This document shows positions 30,739-43,241 of a stretch of DNA of 64,000 nucleotides, in pieces. The notes under the pieces are model-generated. The model saw only the letters and a program-made list of their open reading frames with translations. It searched no databases and was not told the DNA's origin. The DNA comes from Omphiscola glabra. Taxonomy: Eukaryota > Mollusca > Gastropoda > Lymnaeidae. Both the position numbers and the translations under genes were made by a program. Positions within the stretch are counted from its first letter, which is position 1. The number at the start of each line of letters is the position of its first letter. Where the stretch lies: positions 5,972,488 through 6,036,487 of the forward strand of contig OZ024806.1 of the NCBI GenBank assembly GCA_964017045.1, in the 5' to 3' direction.

Positions 30739-31150
30739 TACCTTCATAGTCACCTTGGTGTGGGCAATTTCAATGGTTTCCAAATCAATGCTGGCATAGG
30801 CATTTCTTTACCCCCGCCTTAACAACTCTTTAGTACCCTGCTGGGACAAGCAGCCTAATATTCTTCTCTCTCCCACCCCTACCCTCTCATTTATTATTCA
30901 TGAAGTGTTCAGCTGCTCCGTGGAGCTGGCTTGACATCTTCCACAGTATTGTGCCTCATCCATTGGACCGTTGCAGTAGCTGTATGAGAGTCGAGGGTTT
31001 TAATGAGTTTTTCTGATTCCCCTTTCAATACGTGTACGTTGTGGTGCCGTTGTGGTGCCACAACATATTGGTTTTAAAAAAGAACGTAACAATTCGCTTC
31101 TATATTAAAAACTTCGAATCCATGCCAATGATAAACATTTTAACATCTAA
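30739..31150. other. Unique DNA, no recognised gene
   Basis: Nothing recognised beyond short direct repeats (gtggtgccgttgtggtgcc near 31040). Confidence 0.5.
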
Positions 31151-31154
31151 CTCT

Positions 31155-31468
31155 CGTACCTAGATATATCTAGATGCACTTATAATATATACCTAGATGC
31201 ACATAGTAAATATATCCCTAGATGGACTTAGAATAAATATATATATGCACTTAGACTATCTACCTAGATGCACTTAGAATATATACATTACCTAGATCTA
31301 TTTAGATGCACTTAGAATATATACAATACCTAGATGCACTTATAATTTATACCTAGATGCACATAGTAAATATATCCTTAGATGGACTTAGAATAAATAT
31401 CTATATACACTTAGAATATCTACTTAGATGCATTTAAAATAACTACCTAGATGCACTTAGAAATATTT
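31155..31468. repeat. Degenerate 23-32-bp repeat region
   Basis: The core acctagatgcacttagaata recurs about 11 times with variable spacing. A larger block (gatgcacttataat to tggacttagaataaatat) occurs twice, near 31172 and 31335, about 163 bp apart. This is an old array with a higher-order duplication. Confidence 0.8.
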
Positions 31469-32123
31469 TTTTAAAATTCAAGGGATATTTGGGATACTAA
31501 TGACTTTATCACCGGTACCGCTACACACTGGCAAAAAAAGTGGGGGGGGGGGGGGGTGGGTTAAGTTTGGATAAGTTCATTCGTGATGTCATCGACTAAG
31601 GCGATGTCCAATATTGTTCGCAATCGTCTGCTTTCTTAAATAACTTATTTAAAACTAATTTGTATTAAATAATGGGAAAAAAATAATCTTACTCTTACTC
31701 AAGTGCACCACAATTGAACATCTGGACCACCCAAGCCCCACCCTCATGTTAATTTATCTTTGGAAACGCTCCATTTCTCGTGATAAAATTCTGAGGCCCC
31801 CCTCCCCCATGCTAGGAACCCATAATGTTATTCCTCTAGAGCCTTTGCTAAGGAACATGAGTTTCGTGGGGTGGTTTGTGTTCCCAAGTGCCTCCCAATC
31901 AAATATGAGGGGCGCTACACACCTATTACTACACACAATGTGTTGGCCTCCTACAATGCTGAGTAACTTTAGTTGCCCTCAAAACTATTAAAATGTTCCT
32001 ATTTAGAATCCAGGTCACACGACTCGCTATGAAACTACCCAAGCATTTTAAAACTCAAATACATTTTTGTATTTACATTGGGTATGTCGAAACCTTATAT
32101 ATAATAATTGTGAACGTGATCTA
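31469..32123. other. Unique DNA with G15 run
   Basis: G15 at 31542-31556. An 81-codon plus frame at 31746 and its minus-strand shadow have no known motif. Confidence 0.5.
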
Positions 32124-32282
32124 TCCATATGACATATGGTTTGCTATTACATTCTATCCATATGGTTTGCTATTACATTCTATCCATATGGTTTGCTATT
32201 ACATTCTATCCATATGGTTTGCTATTACATTCTATCCATATGGTTTGCTATTACATTCTATCCATATGGTTTGCTATTACAT
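32124..32282. repeat. 26-bp minisatellite, 6 copies
   Basis: The unit is tatccatatggtttgctatt plus acattc, with near-perfect identity. It contains the palindrome ccatatgg. Confidence 0.96.
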
Positions 32283-32865
32283 ATTTAAAAAAACTTTTCA
32301 TGGTTAAAATGAAGGGGGAATAAGAGTATTTAAGAGTCCTGTTACAGGTGAAGAGTGACCTCTAAAAGTCTTTTCCAAAGTCTGCTGGGTGGCTTGTGAC
32401 GAAATCACTGACCCATGCAGACGCCAGCTATGTTAGACTGTGCCCCGGGTTTGGCCGTTGAAGGCGAGCGAGCACGGTGTGGAGATTCTTGTAGAACAAG
32501 TTTGGCTATACCCGGGGTGTGCGGTCACCTGACATCAGGTGCCGCGGGAAAGGTGCTATTTACACGATATTAATATCATGCAGGTGGTTTCATTTCGCTG
32601 TAAGGAAATATCTCCAAACACAGTCATCGCTTGCCTGCTGTGTGTTAGGGTGAAGCAGAAGAGGAGTGGGTTAGTTCGAAAAAGGGGTTTATCCCCCCAC
32701 CCCCATGAACTAAATATAATATGAGAATATACAGTACAGTCGGAGTCAAAAGTGTGGGTGTGGGGGAGATTGGTGTGGGGGAGATTGGTGTGGGGCTTGC
32801 AGTATCGTTGTAACTTGTGGTCTTTTAGTCCCTGCTGGGAAATAGTAGTGAGACGTTTTGTTCAA
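32283..32865. other. Unique DNA, partly G-rich
   Basis: A short repeat of ggtgtgggggagatt spans 32752-32796. The 32340-32540 stretch is G+C-richer, but no gene is recognised. Confidence 0.5.
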
Positions 32866-33180
32866 CAGAGGCGTTAACAGGGGCGTTAACAGGGGCGTTA
32901 ACAGGGGCGTTAACAGAGGCATTAACAGGGGCGTTAACAGGGGCGTTAACAGGGGCGTTAACAGGGGCGTTAACAGGGGCGTTAACAGGGGCGTTAACAG
33001 AGGCGTTAACAGGGACGTTAACAGAGGCGTTAACAGGGGCGTTAACAGAGGCGTTAACAGGGGCGTTAACAGAGGCGTTAACAGGGGCGTTAACAGGGGC
33101 GTTAACAGGGGCGTTAACAGAGGCGTTAAAAGAGGCGTTAACAGAGGCGTTAACAGAGGCATTAACAGGGGCGTTATATA
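32866..33180. repeat. 12-bp minisatellite, 26 copies
   Basis: The unit is ggggcgttaaca, with gaggcgttaaca scattered through the array. Every unit carries GTTAAC. With a unit of 12 bp, the peptides RGVN (plus) and TPLL (minus) stay open; these are artefacts. Confidence 0.97.
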
Positions 33181-36100
33181 GGTTTTAACAGAGGCTGTAA
33201 TAGAAGCGTTATGCTTAGGTTGTAAATGAGAACACGTTCGTGTAATGGGGTTTGTCCATGTTCTAGGGATTAAACATGTCACTTTCTTTTGATGATATTT
33301 TGGATCTCAAATTTGTTTATAGTTCGACTATTTATTTGACTTATAACAAGACAGAACTCGTCAAATTGCACGTAGTCTGCCTGGGGATTTTGGTATATTT
33401 TAGGTGGAGGGGGACTCATGATCAGCATTGGGGGGGGGGGGGGGCCTCATGATCAGCATTGGTTTTGTTAAAATGTAAAAAGACCAAATCAAGTTGTCAT
33501 ACTATTTCCAATATTGTATACTAGTTAATATCATGAACTGAGCTTGGAACATCCAATATTGTATTCTAGTTAATATCATGAACTGAGCTTGAAGAAATTT
33601 GTTGTCAACGTATCGAAGGCCATCGAACAAGACACGTAAAGAGAATTGGGTGTGGTATAAAATCAGTTGATTTTTTCATATTTTTGACACAACATCATTT
33701 TCGGAGTTGAATGTTTGGTTGGCTCGCATGATGTCACTTATTTAGACCACAACACTCGTGACGCGTCACTTGTATTCATGTAGCACACGTGGTGGCAACA
33801 CCATGTCTACGGGGTCTATAATAAATAAAACTTATTGGTACGGGTCGCTATGGATCTCTGAACCCGAACTTCATAGCTATTTTTACGGAGAGAGTGAGGA
33901 GAGAGTTGGGGGGGGGGGAGCGGAAAGGGGTGGGCCGGTGGTTAGTGAAGCTGCCATAAGTTCAAGGGTACTGGACATGTCGCGGTCATTTCGGACTCCA
34001 GTTTTAAATGCCTACCGTGACTTAACTCCATCGTCCATAATCTCTACTGTAAGCCAATTTGTCGTGGCGTAGAGCTGGGGCGTGGGGGTGGTTCTAAGAG
34101 TTTGTATTTAAGCCGTAAAAAAACCCAGCGGACGTCACGTGATTCTCTAGCACGCGTGGTTCTCGGGGGGGGGGGGGGGGTCTGTAGTCAGATTTAAGAA
34201 ATAATGCTTTGATTGAGCAAATTTGAATATGTGAACTGACAGGTAAATTATGCCAAACCTTGGTCAACTATTAGTTAAAGTGTGACTAGTTTAACTATAG
34301 TGAGACACTGGTCAAACCAGGATCAGGCACTTGTTAAAGTGTTCTTGGAAACATTGCATTTTTACCATTCGTTATGTTTTACATTTAGAAGAAATATCTG
34401 TCTGTTTAAATCAGCAGAAAAATATTTTTTTTTATAAAAGAGTAAGGAATATGAAAGTCGTATGTACCCAGCTTTATTGTTCTACTACACACACCATAAA
34501 TACCCTTTATAGCAGGGTATTTGCGTATATGAACCATTTCTAGCCGTGTTCGGGGATTCTTAAACTCTTTCATAAAAACACATTTAATCATCAGATTTTC
34601 TTGCGTCTTTTTCTCTTGAAGTTGGTCGATAAATTCTCACCGAACCAAAGATATGCCGAGTTGAGTCAAGCGATGACCCCTTTCTCGTCGTTCTACCAGT
34701 TAGCATATGCCATTTTCCACACTTTTTTTCACAAAATTATAGGGATACTATTTTTTTCTTTTGATCCGACAACTCTATCAACAAATTATTCCACATTCAA
34801 ACCACTGTGTGACTCGCACATGGTCCATTGGCATTTGCGTTACACATAACCAAATATGGACCAGGAACCAATGGACGCTTTAATCATAGAAGCTTGACGA
34901 CTTAAAAATGAAATAGCATTGCGCAGTGATCACAAAACAAGATTAAATTCTGCGCCCTTAAAGCCCCACCCTTTAAGATCTACCTCAAGCGTGCCCCTCT
35001 CAACCTCCCCACCCCCCCCCTCAGCCCTCAAAGCGCACCCTCCAAACCTGCAACTATTCTTATGGGTCTGATGAATGAAATAGGGTCACAGTTCAAAGGT
35101 CATTAGAATTAAAAAGGTTCTGGGTTCAAAGGTTATTTTGTTATTGGTCTTCAGGACATCAAAAAAAGACCACCATTTTTTATCCTAGTCCTGTGCTACA
35201 GGTAAAATGGCACCCCATTCCAAAAAAGGAGGGAAAAGTTTGTCACCGTGTAGCCACTCTATGCCAACCAGGGCAACCCAAATGCCCCCAACACTTCCCC
35301 CTCCCCCCACACCTATTCAAACACACTAACACCCCCACCCTTCCACCCCCACACTCTTTTAAACATTGAAGGTGTGCGAAGGCCTCGTCCTTTCAATGTA
35401 GAGTGTAACCAATATAATAGAGGAACATTTTAATGGCCGCCACCCGAGATCGCTGGACTACACGCATGCGCGAAACGCACAGCATAGAGATAATCACGAG
35501 GGCAGCTACCCTGAGCGCGTTATCTTGACAAGCCGCGGTGGCGTCCCCTTAAATAATGCCCCAAAGAAAAGGTCCAAGTGAAACGAACACAGGAAATAAC
35601 TTTAGAGTTGCAAATTAAATATTTCCGTTATATATATTATATATATATATATATATATTTATATACGATAGATGTGATAAAATATCATAAACAATTTACA
35701 AAAATAAAACAAGCTTTCTATAATGTATGGTATTTATTAAAAATTAAACAAAACGAATAATAAAGATTTTTTAAATATTGAGTTTATTTTAAAGACTATT
35801 TTCAACTTAGACTGTGACCTACGGTTGGCGTGTTCCTATTCAATTCTGTTCTTATTGTGGTGACTGTCGCGTCACCCTATCCAAGGTGACCCCTTTGCCA
35901 ATATTTAAAACTACTGTAATGGAACCAAACACCATACCGAAGAATTTAATCTACGTATGAATGTGAAATAGGGGAGGGGGGTTAGCTGAGCTGAGAGTGG
36001 TGGGGTATAGGGGGTAGGGGTGCGTCTATTGTTCCGGCTCCTAGCAGGTCCCCTGGTTTGAGAGACCCGTCCTGTCACACAGCGGCTAGGAGGGGTAGAA

Positions 36101-36337
36101 CCAGGCTCAGCTTTTGTTGAACTCGACGTTGAAAAAGGCGACCCTTTTTTTTAAGACTCCAAAGTTTGGTCGTTGTCTGCCCACCCCAGACATTTCTTCC
36201 GCAGTGACTACCAATCTCGATCGACTCACAGGACGCTACAATCTTGTTGGGGAAAATGTTTAAGTTTTCCACAGGTTAGTTTGGTTTCATAGTTGAAGTT
36301 CTGGAACTTTCGAGCACGCCAGTGCTTGGTTGGACGG
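33181..36337. other. Mostly unique DNA with small repeats
   Basis: G15 at 33430-33444. A 45-bp duplication (ccaatattgtatactagtta) at 33508-33591. G16 at 34165-34180. DR1-like AGTTCA-A-AGGTCA at 35090-35102. A G+C-rich patch at 35440-35560 contains cgcatgcgcg, resembling an NRF1 site. (AT)n at 35628-35672. No gene is recognised in frames up to 104 codons. Confidence 0.45.
35090..35102 (+). promoter_or_regulatory. DR1-like nuclear-receptor site
   Basis: AGTTCA-A-AGGTCA is a DR1 with one degenerate half-site. A related ggttcaaaggtta lies about 35 bp downstream. No promoter is recognised. Confidence 0.25.
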
Positions 36338-36622
36338 GTGTTCTGGTGTTGTAGAGGTATGTCCAACAGGTGTTCTGATGTTGTAGAGGTATGTCCAACA
36401 GGTGTTCTGATGTTGTAGAGGTATGTCCAACAGGTGTTCTGGTGTTGTAGAGGTATGTCCAACAGGTGTTCTGGTGTTGTAGAGGTATGTCCAACAGGTG
36501 TTCTGGTGTTGTAGAGGTATGTCCAACAGGTGTTCTGGTGTTGTAGAGGTATGTCCAACAGGTGTTCTGGTGTTGTAGAGGTATGTCCAACAGGTGTTCT
36601 GGTGTTGTAGAAGTATGTCCAA
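36338..36622. repeat. 32-bp minisatellite, about 9 copies
   Basis: The unit is gtgttctggtgttgtagagg plus tatgtccaacag. Two copies have gttctgatg. Minus-strand frames of period 32 residues are artefacts. Confidence 0.96.
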
Positions 36623-36942
36623 GTGGTTTACGGGTTGCGCGAAAAGTGCATTCGATTTAGGTATTTTGGCAGGTGTTCTAAAGATCCATTCCGTCGGGCA
36701 CAGGTTTGGCATTTGAAAAACAACAAAATGGCACATTCGATTCGGTACACTTTTGGCACTTGTATAAATGTTAAATTTATTTTGGTACAATTTTGGACAG
36801 TTAACACAACTATGAAGTATTGGAGCTCATGGTACGCTCCATGTGGTAACAGTTTCGCTTTTAATAAAAATTGTCTATTTTACATTACACTATTTGCATT
36901 GTATTTTGAGAAAGTTTTAGCATTAGATTTCTGTACATTTTT

Positions 36943-37129
36943 CTTTGGTCGTGAGTTGAGAGTATATTGGTCGTGAGTTGAGAGTATATTGGTCGTGAGT
37001 TGAGAGTATATTGGTCGTGAGTTGAGAGTATATTGGTCGTGAGTTGAGAGTATATTGGTCGTGAGTTGAGAGTATATTGGTCGTGAGTTGAGAGTATATT
37101 GGTTGTGAGTTGAGAGTAGATTGGTCGTG
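36943..37129. repeat. 22-bp minisatellite, 8.5 copies
   Basis: The unit is ttggtcgtgagttgagagta plus ta, almost perfect. Confidence 0.96.
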
Positions 37130-37506
37130 CAAAAAGAAGGAATGCATTTGTGTTTTTGAAGTCACAAGGTCGCTTGCTAATATTTCTAATGTACAAAAGT
37201 TTCAATTAAATGTGGCATACTTTTCTCACTGTTCCGCTTAATATGACCGTATTTCATCCAGTTCTTAAACGGTGACAGATACCACCAAACTTTCTGGTGA
37301 AGCGTTTAGTTCAGAGGCAGGATTTCTTTAAACAATTTGAAATGTGTGTTACTTTTCAAATTTGTTTGGTTCTGTGTACATAATTTGAATGGAGATATTG
37401 AGCGAAATGCTGAATTCATTGTCCAAGAATAGAAATAAAAATAAAATCATTCTTATGGTAGGTATTTGTCGATATTCTACCAATGATAATTGGAAAATTA
37501 ATTCAT
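37130..37506. other. Unique DNA, no recognised feature
   Basis: A+T-rich; nothing supported. Confidence 0.5.
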
Positions 37507-37600
37507 GCAGCAAAGGTTAGTGGGTTAGCAAAGGTTAGTGGGTTTGCAAAGGTTAGTGGGTTGCAAAGGTTAGTGGGTTTGCAAAGGTTAGTGGGTTTGG
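37507..37600. repeat. 18-bp minisatellite, 5 copies
   Basis: The unit is gcaaaggttagtgggttt, with one-base length changes. Confidence 0.93.
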
Positions 37601-37654
37601 ACAGGTAAAACACCCTTGAAACCATTCGACATTTCCCTTTTAGTACGAAAGTCA

Positions 37655-38242
37655 TGTAGCGCTAGCTAGGCATGTCATGTAGCACCAGCTAGACATGTCA
37701 TGTAGCGTCAGCTAGAATGTCATGTAGTGCCATCTAGACATGTCATGTAGCGTCAACTAGACATGTCATTGTCATGTAGCGTCAACTAGACATGTCATTG
37801 TCATGTGTCAGCTAGACATGTCATGTAGCGTCAACTAGACATGTCATTGTCATGTAGCGTCAACTAGACATGTCATTGTCATGTAGCGTCAACTAGACAT
37901 GTCATGTAGCGTCAACTAGACATGTCATGTAGCGTCAACTAGACATGTCATTGTCATGTAGCGTCAACTAGACATGTCATTGTCATGTAGCGTCAACTAG
38001 ACATGTCATGTAGCGTCAACTAGACATGTCATGTAGCGTCAACTAGACATGTCATGTAGCGTCAACTAGACATGTCATGTAGCGTCAACTAGACATGTCA
38101 TGTAGCGTCAACTAGACATGTCATTGTCATGTAGCGTCAACTAGACATGTCATTGTCATGTAGTGTCAGCTAGACATGTCATTGTCATGTAGTGTCAGCT
38201 AGACATGTCATTGTCATGTAGTGTCAGCTAGACATGTCATGC
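37655..38242. repeat. 23/29-bp minisatellite, about 23 copies
   Basis: The short unit is gtcatgtagcgtcaactaga plus cat. The long unit is the same with an extra gtcatt, making 29 bp. Short and long units alternate in runs. Left copies are more divergent (gcgctagctagg, gcaccagctag) and the last three have agtgtcagc. Confidence 0.96.
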
Positions 38243-38877
38243 ACATTGGTGGCAAGGAATATCTGATATAAGGAGTTATTTATTAGAACTTTTTATAACA
38301 ATTGAATTAGTTGTTCAAAGTCGATCAATTGAAGATGATGAAGTTGATTCATTACAGATTTCGGTTGATCAAATTTTAGTTTGCTAACTTAGATGTTAAA
38401 GTTACTATTCCAACTTATATCTAGATCTTCGTACTATTCTTAGATGCACGTACTATTCTTACATGCTCGGTATCATGTCAATCACTACACACTTTCTAGG
38501 TATTAAAACTATCTTCCTAGCAATCCACACGTCTTATTAGACCGTGTATTCCACGTTACTTATGAATTCAGAGTTTGTTCGCGTCACGTCGATTATCTGT
38601 TGATCTCCATTCGTGTGCTGTCTTTTAAATCACTTTTGGCTACTTCGACGAGGTAGCCGACCACTGGCAATGAATTGTTGTTACCCGTAGGCTACTATTT
38701 CGTCAAGGTACATCGCATATGCATTCCGGTCGGGGCCGACAATTCTTCAAGCGTATATAATTAATACACTTCTGAACTTGGTGAGATTCACATAAGAGTT
38801 GTAAGTTTTACCACACAATACGTGGCTTCTATCAGTTAAGTTGGTCCTGGCTGGCGACTGTCACAACCATTGGAAAT
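38243..38877. other. Unique DNA upstream of a candidate exon
   Basis: Contains a solo hAT end at 38632-38666 and a TATA-like cgtatataattaa near 38751-38763. Nothing else is recognised. Confidence 0.45.
38632..38666 (+). mobile_element. Solo hAT-type right end
   Basis: The sequence ttttggctacttcgacgagg plus tagccgaccactg matches the right end of the MITE at 51-256 (ttttggctctt, gtttaccgaccactg). The rest of the element is not seen. Confidence 0.5.
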
Positions 38878-38987
38878 ATGAGCAACTTAAAAAGATTTCT
38901 TTTTCCTAGGAGGAAGTTTTCTCGCTACAAATTATATACATTTCGCCTGAATGAAGACTTCGTCATTCCATTGATTGTGTGTGTTGT
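38878..38987 (+). CDS. Candidate first coding exon (unrecognised)
   Basis: ATG at 38878 starts MSNLKRFLFPRRKFSRYK and continues LYTFRLNEDFVIPLIVCV. The exon would end at a strong donor (gttgt|gtaagt) after 38987, in phase 2; the unspliced frame stops two bases later. A TATA-like motif lies about 120 bp upstream. The basic start followed by a hydrophobic end could be a membrane or targeting segment. No family is recognised, no downstream exon was identified, and 37 codons could be chance. Confidence 0.3.
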
Positions 38988-40260
38988 GTAAGTTGGTTCC
39001 ATACTTTATAAGTTTATACTGCATTTCGATATGTTATGTTTCCACAAAGCTTTAGCTTTGAGTTTGTGTGTTTAAAGTGTTTGGTTTGTGGCCTACGATA
39101 AAAAAAATAACTTATCTTTTTTGTAAATGTATGGTATTTTTAGCTTCAGTTCAATGTTCGATTCTTCTTTAACATTTAATTTTCTGTTGTAATTCACATG
39201 TAATGACTGAAGATATTTGACATTTGTGCAGACATGACGGTCTTCTAATGGGTTAATGAATGACCGACTAATTTAAGAGCCATGAACTTCTTAGACTTTG
39301 ACATGAGTTCATACCAAGGGAAGCTTGGGTTGGTCATTACAGGGCTCCGGCTCTTTTGCGAGTGTAAGACTCGATGTAACAATGTTAACTTTGTGTCTAA
39401 ACGACGTAACAATGTTAACTTTGTCTAAACGTCACTGAAGTTTAATCAGGAATCAGTGTGCGGCACGTCAGTGTGCGGCACGTTAGTGTGTACCGCCCCC
39501 CCCCCCCCCACCAGCTTGACTGTAGCTACCGTCTGTGACACTTAACCAGTGTTGTGTCGCAATGTGGTTTAAATGAATTCAACGCCGCTTTAAGTGGACC
39601 CGTGCAAATTGGGATCACTTTGATGTCCGCGGTAAATGGATTCAGGCTTTTTCGAATGGGATCGTGATCCCACGCCTACATCAGAGACACAATTTTCACA
39701 CCGCCGACCACATGCGTAGCCGGATAAAATAAAGCTGTCAGTAACAGCTCCTTGAAAGCCGGTTGGTAAATGTTTAATAGCAGATCCAGTTTTCTTAAGA
39801 CAAACGTGTTCAATCTTATCTCTGTATTGTGTGGCTGTTAAAAAAGTTGTTTATATAAGAGCCGTAACAAAATTTGTTGAAAATAAAACTTTTCTTCCAG
39901 CTTTTTGCTGAACGGGTGTCGGGTTTGGAAGGAGTGGATTGAACTTAAAAAATGACTAGTAACGGTTTGAGCAATGTCGACGTCTTTTGTAAGCGTCTTT
40001 CCCTCCCAGATAAATGTCGTACGTGGGTGGATCTTAACCCTCCCCTCCCCTCATGTTGAATGACCGAGCACCACACCCCTCTCTTCCATGTACCCGTAAG
40101 TCATTTGACACCGTGGAGACACTCGAGCGTTATCAGCAGAGCGTGTACACAGGTAAAGGTGACCTAGTTGACAAATAATGGAGGGGTAGGGGTACGCAGA
40201 GGTGGCCCTGAATTTATTCAGTTAGGTGGAGCAGATTGACGCATTGATGAAGGTGACGGG
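38988..40260. other. Possible intron / unique DNA
   Basis: A duplicated segment of about 28 bp (gtaacaatgttaactttgt) lies at 39374-39430, a short repeat cagtgtgcggcacgt at 39456-39490, and C14 at 39496-39509. No exon is recognised. Confidence 0.4.
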
Positions 40261-40261
40261 G

Positions 40262-40301
40262 TTTTTTTTTTTTTTTTTTTTTTTTGGGGGGGGGGGGGGG
40301 G
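40262..40301. repeat. T24-G16 homopolymer junction
   Basis: A run of 24 T directly followed by 16 G. Confidence 0.95.
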
Positions 40302-40330
40302 AAAGGTTTGAAATGTAATATATGGGTTTG

Positions 40331-40533
40331 GAATGTAACGTTTTCTCTGAGATGGGTAACGATTACGATACACACAAATGTTTATGAATTCTTTGATATG
40401 TAACGTTTTCTCTGAGATGGGTTTACGATTACGATACACACAAATGTTTATGAATTCTTTGATATGTAACGTTTTCTCTGAGATGGGTAACGATTACGAT
40501 ACACACAAATGTTTATGAATTCTTTGATATGTA
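40331..40533. repeat. 65-bp minisatellite, 3 copies
   Basis: The unit begins atgtaacgttttctctgaga and ends tatgaattctttgat. A partial copy is seen to the left. Confidence 0.95.
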
Positions 40534-40735
40534 AGTGCACGTGAGGTATTTTTAAAAAGAGATTTCATCGAATTGAATAAACTATAATAGGGCTAAACGA
40601 ACTCTAAGGAATAGATTCTTTCAATTCTTTAATGAATAGTTTCTTTAGTGAATATATTCTTTAGTTCTCATTAAATTTAAAGAAATTTTAAATTTTTAAA
40701 CAATTTTTTCTAGATACAATTATAAGGAAAACAGG

Positions 40736-40831
40736 TTGGCAGTGTTGGGCTGGCAGTGTTGGGCTGGCAGTGTTGGGCTGGCAGTGTTGGGCTGGCAGTG
40801 TTGGGCTGGTAATGTTGGGCTGGCAATTTTA
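40736..40831. repeat. 14-bp minisatellite, 7 copies
   Basis: The unit is ggcagtgttgggct; the last two copies diverge (ggtaatgttgggct). Confidence 0.95.
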
Positions 40832-41535
40832 GCTAAAAATGAGTACAAGATTAATTACTACTGTACTAATTGTCTTAGCCAGATGGATTTAAGTCTTTTT
40901 TTAAAAGCTGCATTCGTTGTTTTCATTATTGTTGAGCTAATCTCGTCTGTCCAGTTCAAACAAATCTCACATTTTCTTCTTGCCTATAATCCGCCCACTT
41001 CTAATGATGTGTCAATGCTAATCTGGCCACATTGTGCACATACTTAGAAGTTTTGTCCGTGCTCAAACTAGATCAATTATTATTGTTAAGGAACAGTATT
41101 AATTGTAACTTTTAAGTAACAGAGATTGCAAACTACATGAATATTTTTAAAAAAATGTACCCCTAGACAACTTAGAGGCCCCCTTGTCATGTCTTTGGCG
41201 GAGTACTTGAGTTAGTTTTGTGGTCATTTCTTTGGCGGAGTACTTGAGTTAGTTTTCAGTTATTAGTTTATATCGTAGTTTATATCGTAATTAGTAATAT
41301 CGACATTGCCATCGATCTACCTGAGAGGGAACACAAATCTTAGATTTGTGGTTAAAGAAGGAAATAAATGTAGCTGGCTACTATTTGGATTAGCTACTGG
41401 TTGGATTAGCTACTGGTGGGATTAGCTACTGGTGGGATTAGCAAGTCATATTCCGTGACTGTTTTAGTCGGGTATTTAATTAAAATTATGTGGATAAAAG
41501 AAAACAAGTCAGAAAGATTTTCTCTGAAATTAAAT
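40832..41535. other. Unique DNA with small duplications
   Basis: A duplication of about 34 bp (tttggcggagtacttgagtt) at 41193-41256 and a 17-bp repeat (ggattagctactggtgg), 4 copies, at 41372-41442. The rest is A+T-rich. Confidence 0.6.
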
Positions 41536-41762
41536 GTAAACGACATAGACAGAATGACATAGACAGAATGACATAGACAGAATGACATAGACAGAATGAC
41601 ATAGACAGAATGACATAAACAGAATGACATAAACAGAATGACATAGACAAATGACATAGACAAATGGCATAGACAAATGGCATAGACAAATGGCATAGAC
41701 AAATGGCATAGACAAATGGCATAAACAGAATGGCATAAACAGAATGGCATAAACAGAATGGA
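41536..41762. repeat. 13/14-bp minisatellite, about 16 copies, three zones
   Basis: Left zone acatagacagaatg (14 bp), middle acatagacaaatg and gcatagacaaatg (13 bp), right gcataaacagaatg (14 bp). The array steps from one variant to the next along its length. Confidence 0.95.
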
Positions 41763-41850
41763 AATAATTTCGTCGATAATATTTTACTACGAATTTAATT
41801 TTAAATATCTTTCTCTCAAGTTGTAAAGAAACATTCAGTAATAGTGGTTC

Positions 41851-42063
41851 TATCATTCGTGCCATCTACTCACCTCATTGTCCTTGTCATTCGTGCCATC
41901 TACTCACCTTATTGTCCTTATCGTTTAACATAATGCTAAGCGAATTACACTTCTATGTACACTTGTCTCGCCATTGGTTTAGCTATTGAGTTATTCTGCC
42001 ATCTTCAAAGTTGATGTTCTGCCATCTTTAAGTTGATGTTCTGCCATCTTTAAAGTTGATGTT
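41851..42063. repeat. Two short duplications
   Basis: tcattcgtgccatctactca occurs twice, about 34 bp apart, at 41851-41920. ttctgccatctttaaagttg occurs three times, with a period of about 22 bp, at 41993-42063. Confidence 0.88.
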
Positions 42064-43241
42064 GAACACTTTTTAAAATGTCTTTTTGTCAAAGGCTTTG
42101 GACATTAGTTTGTGGATAAAGAGCAAAAGTCAACTTAAAAGGGTTGCACGACTTAAGTTCGGTGGTGTGTTTGGCTGCACGTCTCAAATGACTGCTGCAA
42201 CACCCATCAGCAAAAATTGTGCGCTCAATCACGGCATATGAACTGATTAGTGGGTAACAGTTATTCAAGCGACACCCCTGACAAAATAGAGATCATACCG
42301 CCTCAAATTGATGTCTTTCTAACTGCATGACCAGATAGATCCCCAAAAATGTCCACATTTTGTGGGTGGTTGTTGATCTGGTGCATGTCCTAATCTCATG
42401 ACTAGATCCACACTCATCCACAACAGTGGGGGCTCGCATCAAACCGGAAATGGCTCTGAATTTATAACAAGTCCAAAAGTAGGCGTACACTTTATAAAGA
42501 AACCTAGGCAAATCTGATGTTGTCTCTAAAAGAATAAACAAAAACTATTTGAAGACAGAAAAATGTGTTTACAATGTAAGTAGTCCAAAACCTTTCAGAA
42601 GATTTAAGCATTGAGGGGGTAATGGTGCAGTTAAATTCCGTAGCCAGATGGATAAACATCATGGTAAATATATTTTTTTGGGCGGGTGTGGGGTATGGTT
42701 GGCTAGCCTCAATGTTTAAGTCTTTATAAACAGCATTATTCCATTTTTAAATGTAAAAACATGTAAATCAATATTTTTAAAAATTATTTAGGAAATTTAG
42801 TATTATCTATTTTAATCATCCACTTAAGATGTTACCAAGAACCAACAATACATTGAATAATTTTTTTATAATATATTAGGCTACTCATTTTAATATTAGG
42901 AAGAAAAAAGCATTTTAAAGTGTTAACAAAATCCTTTCATGTTTATTTATTTGACACTTGTATTCATTGTATGAATTATAATTTTATGTCTGCTTACTTT
43001 TTAATGTCTAACTTACCTTTAGAATTTGTTCTGCCTGTCCTTTATAAAAAAAATGACACATGTCAACTCAGTCGCCCATTATTGTTAGCATCTTGTTTAT
43101 GTTAATTAAATTCACTCAAACATAGGAAATTCCGCCAAGACTATACACAATATAAAGGGCCAAATCTGTATTACACTCAAGCATCATATACTTCATAACC
43201 AACTTGCCGTATCCTATTATACACAACAATGTACCCCAAGG
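42064..43241. other. Unique DNA, no recognised gene
   Basis: An 82-codon minus frame at 42293-42541 lacks known motifs. The rest is A+T-rich. Confidence 0.45.

Noticed and set aside
33758..34072. 104-codon plus frame
   Set aside because: Glycine-rich low-complexity middle, no motif, no conserved context.
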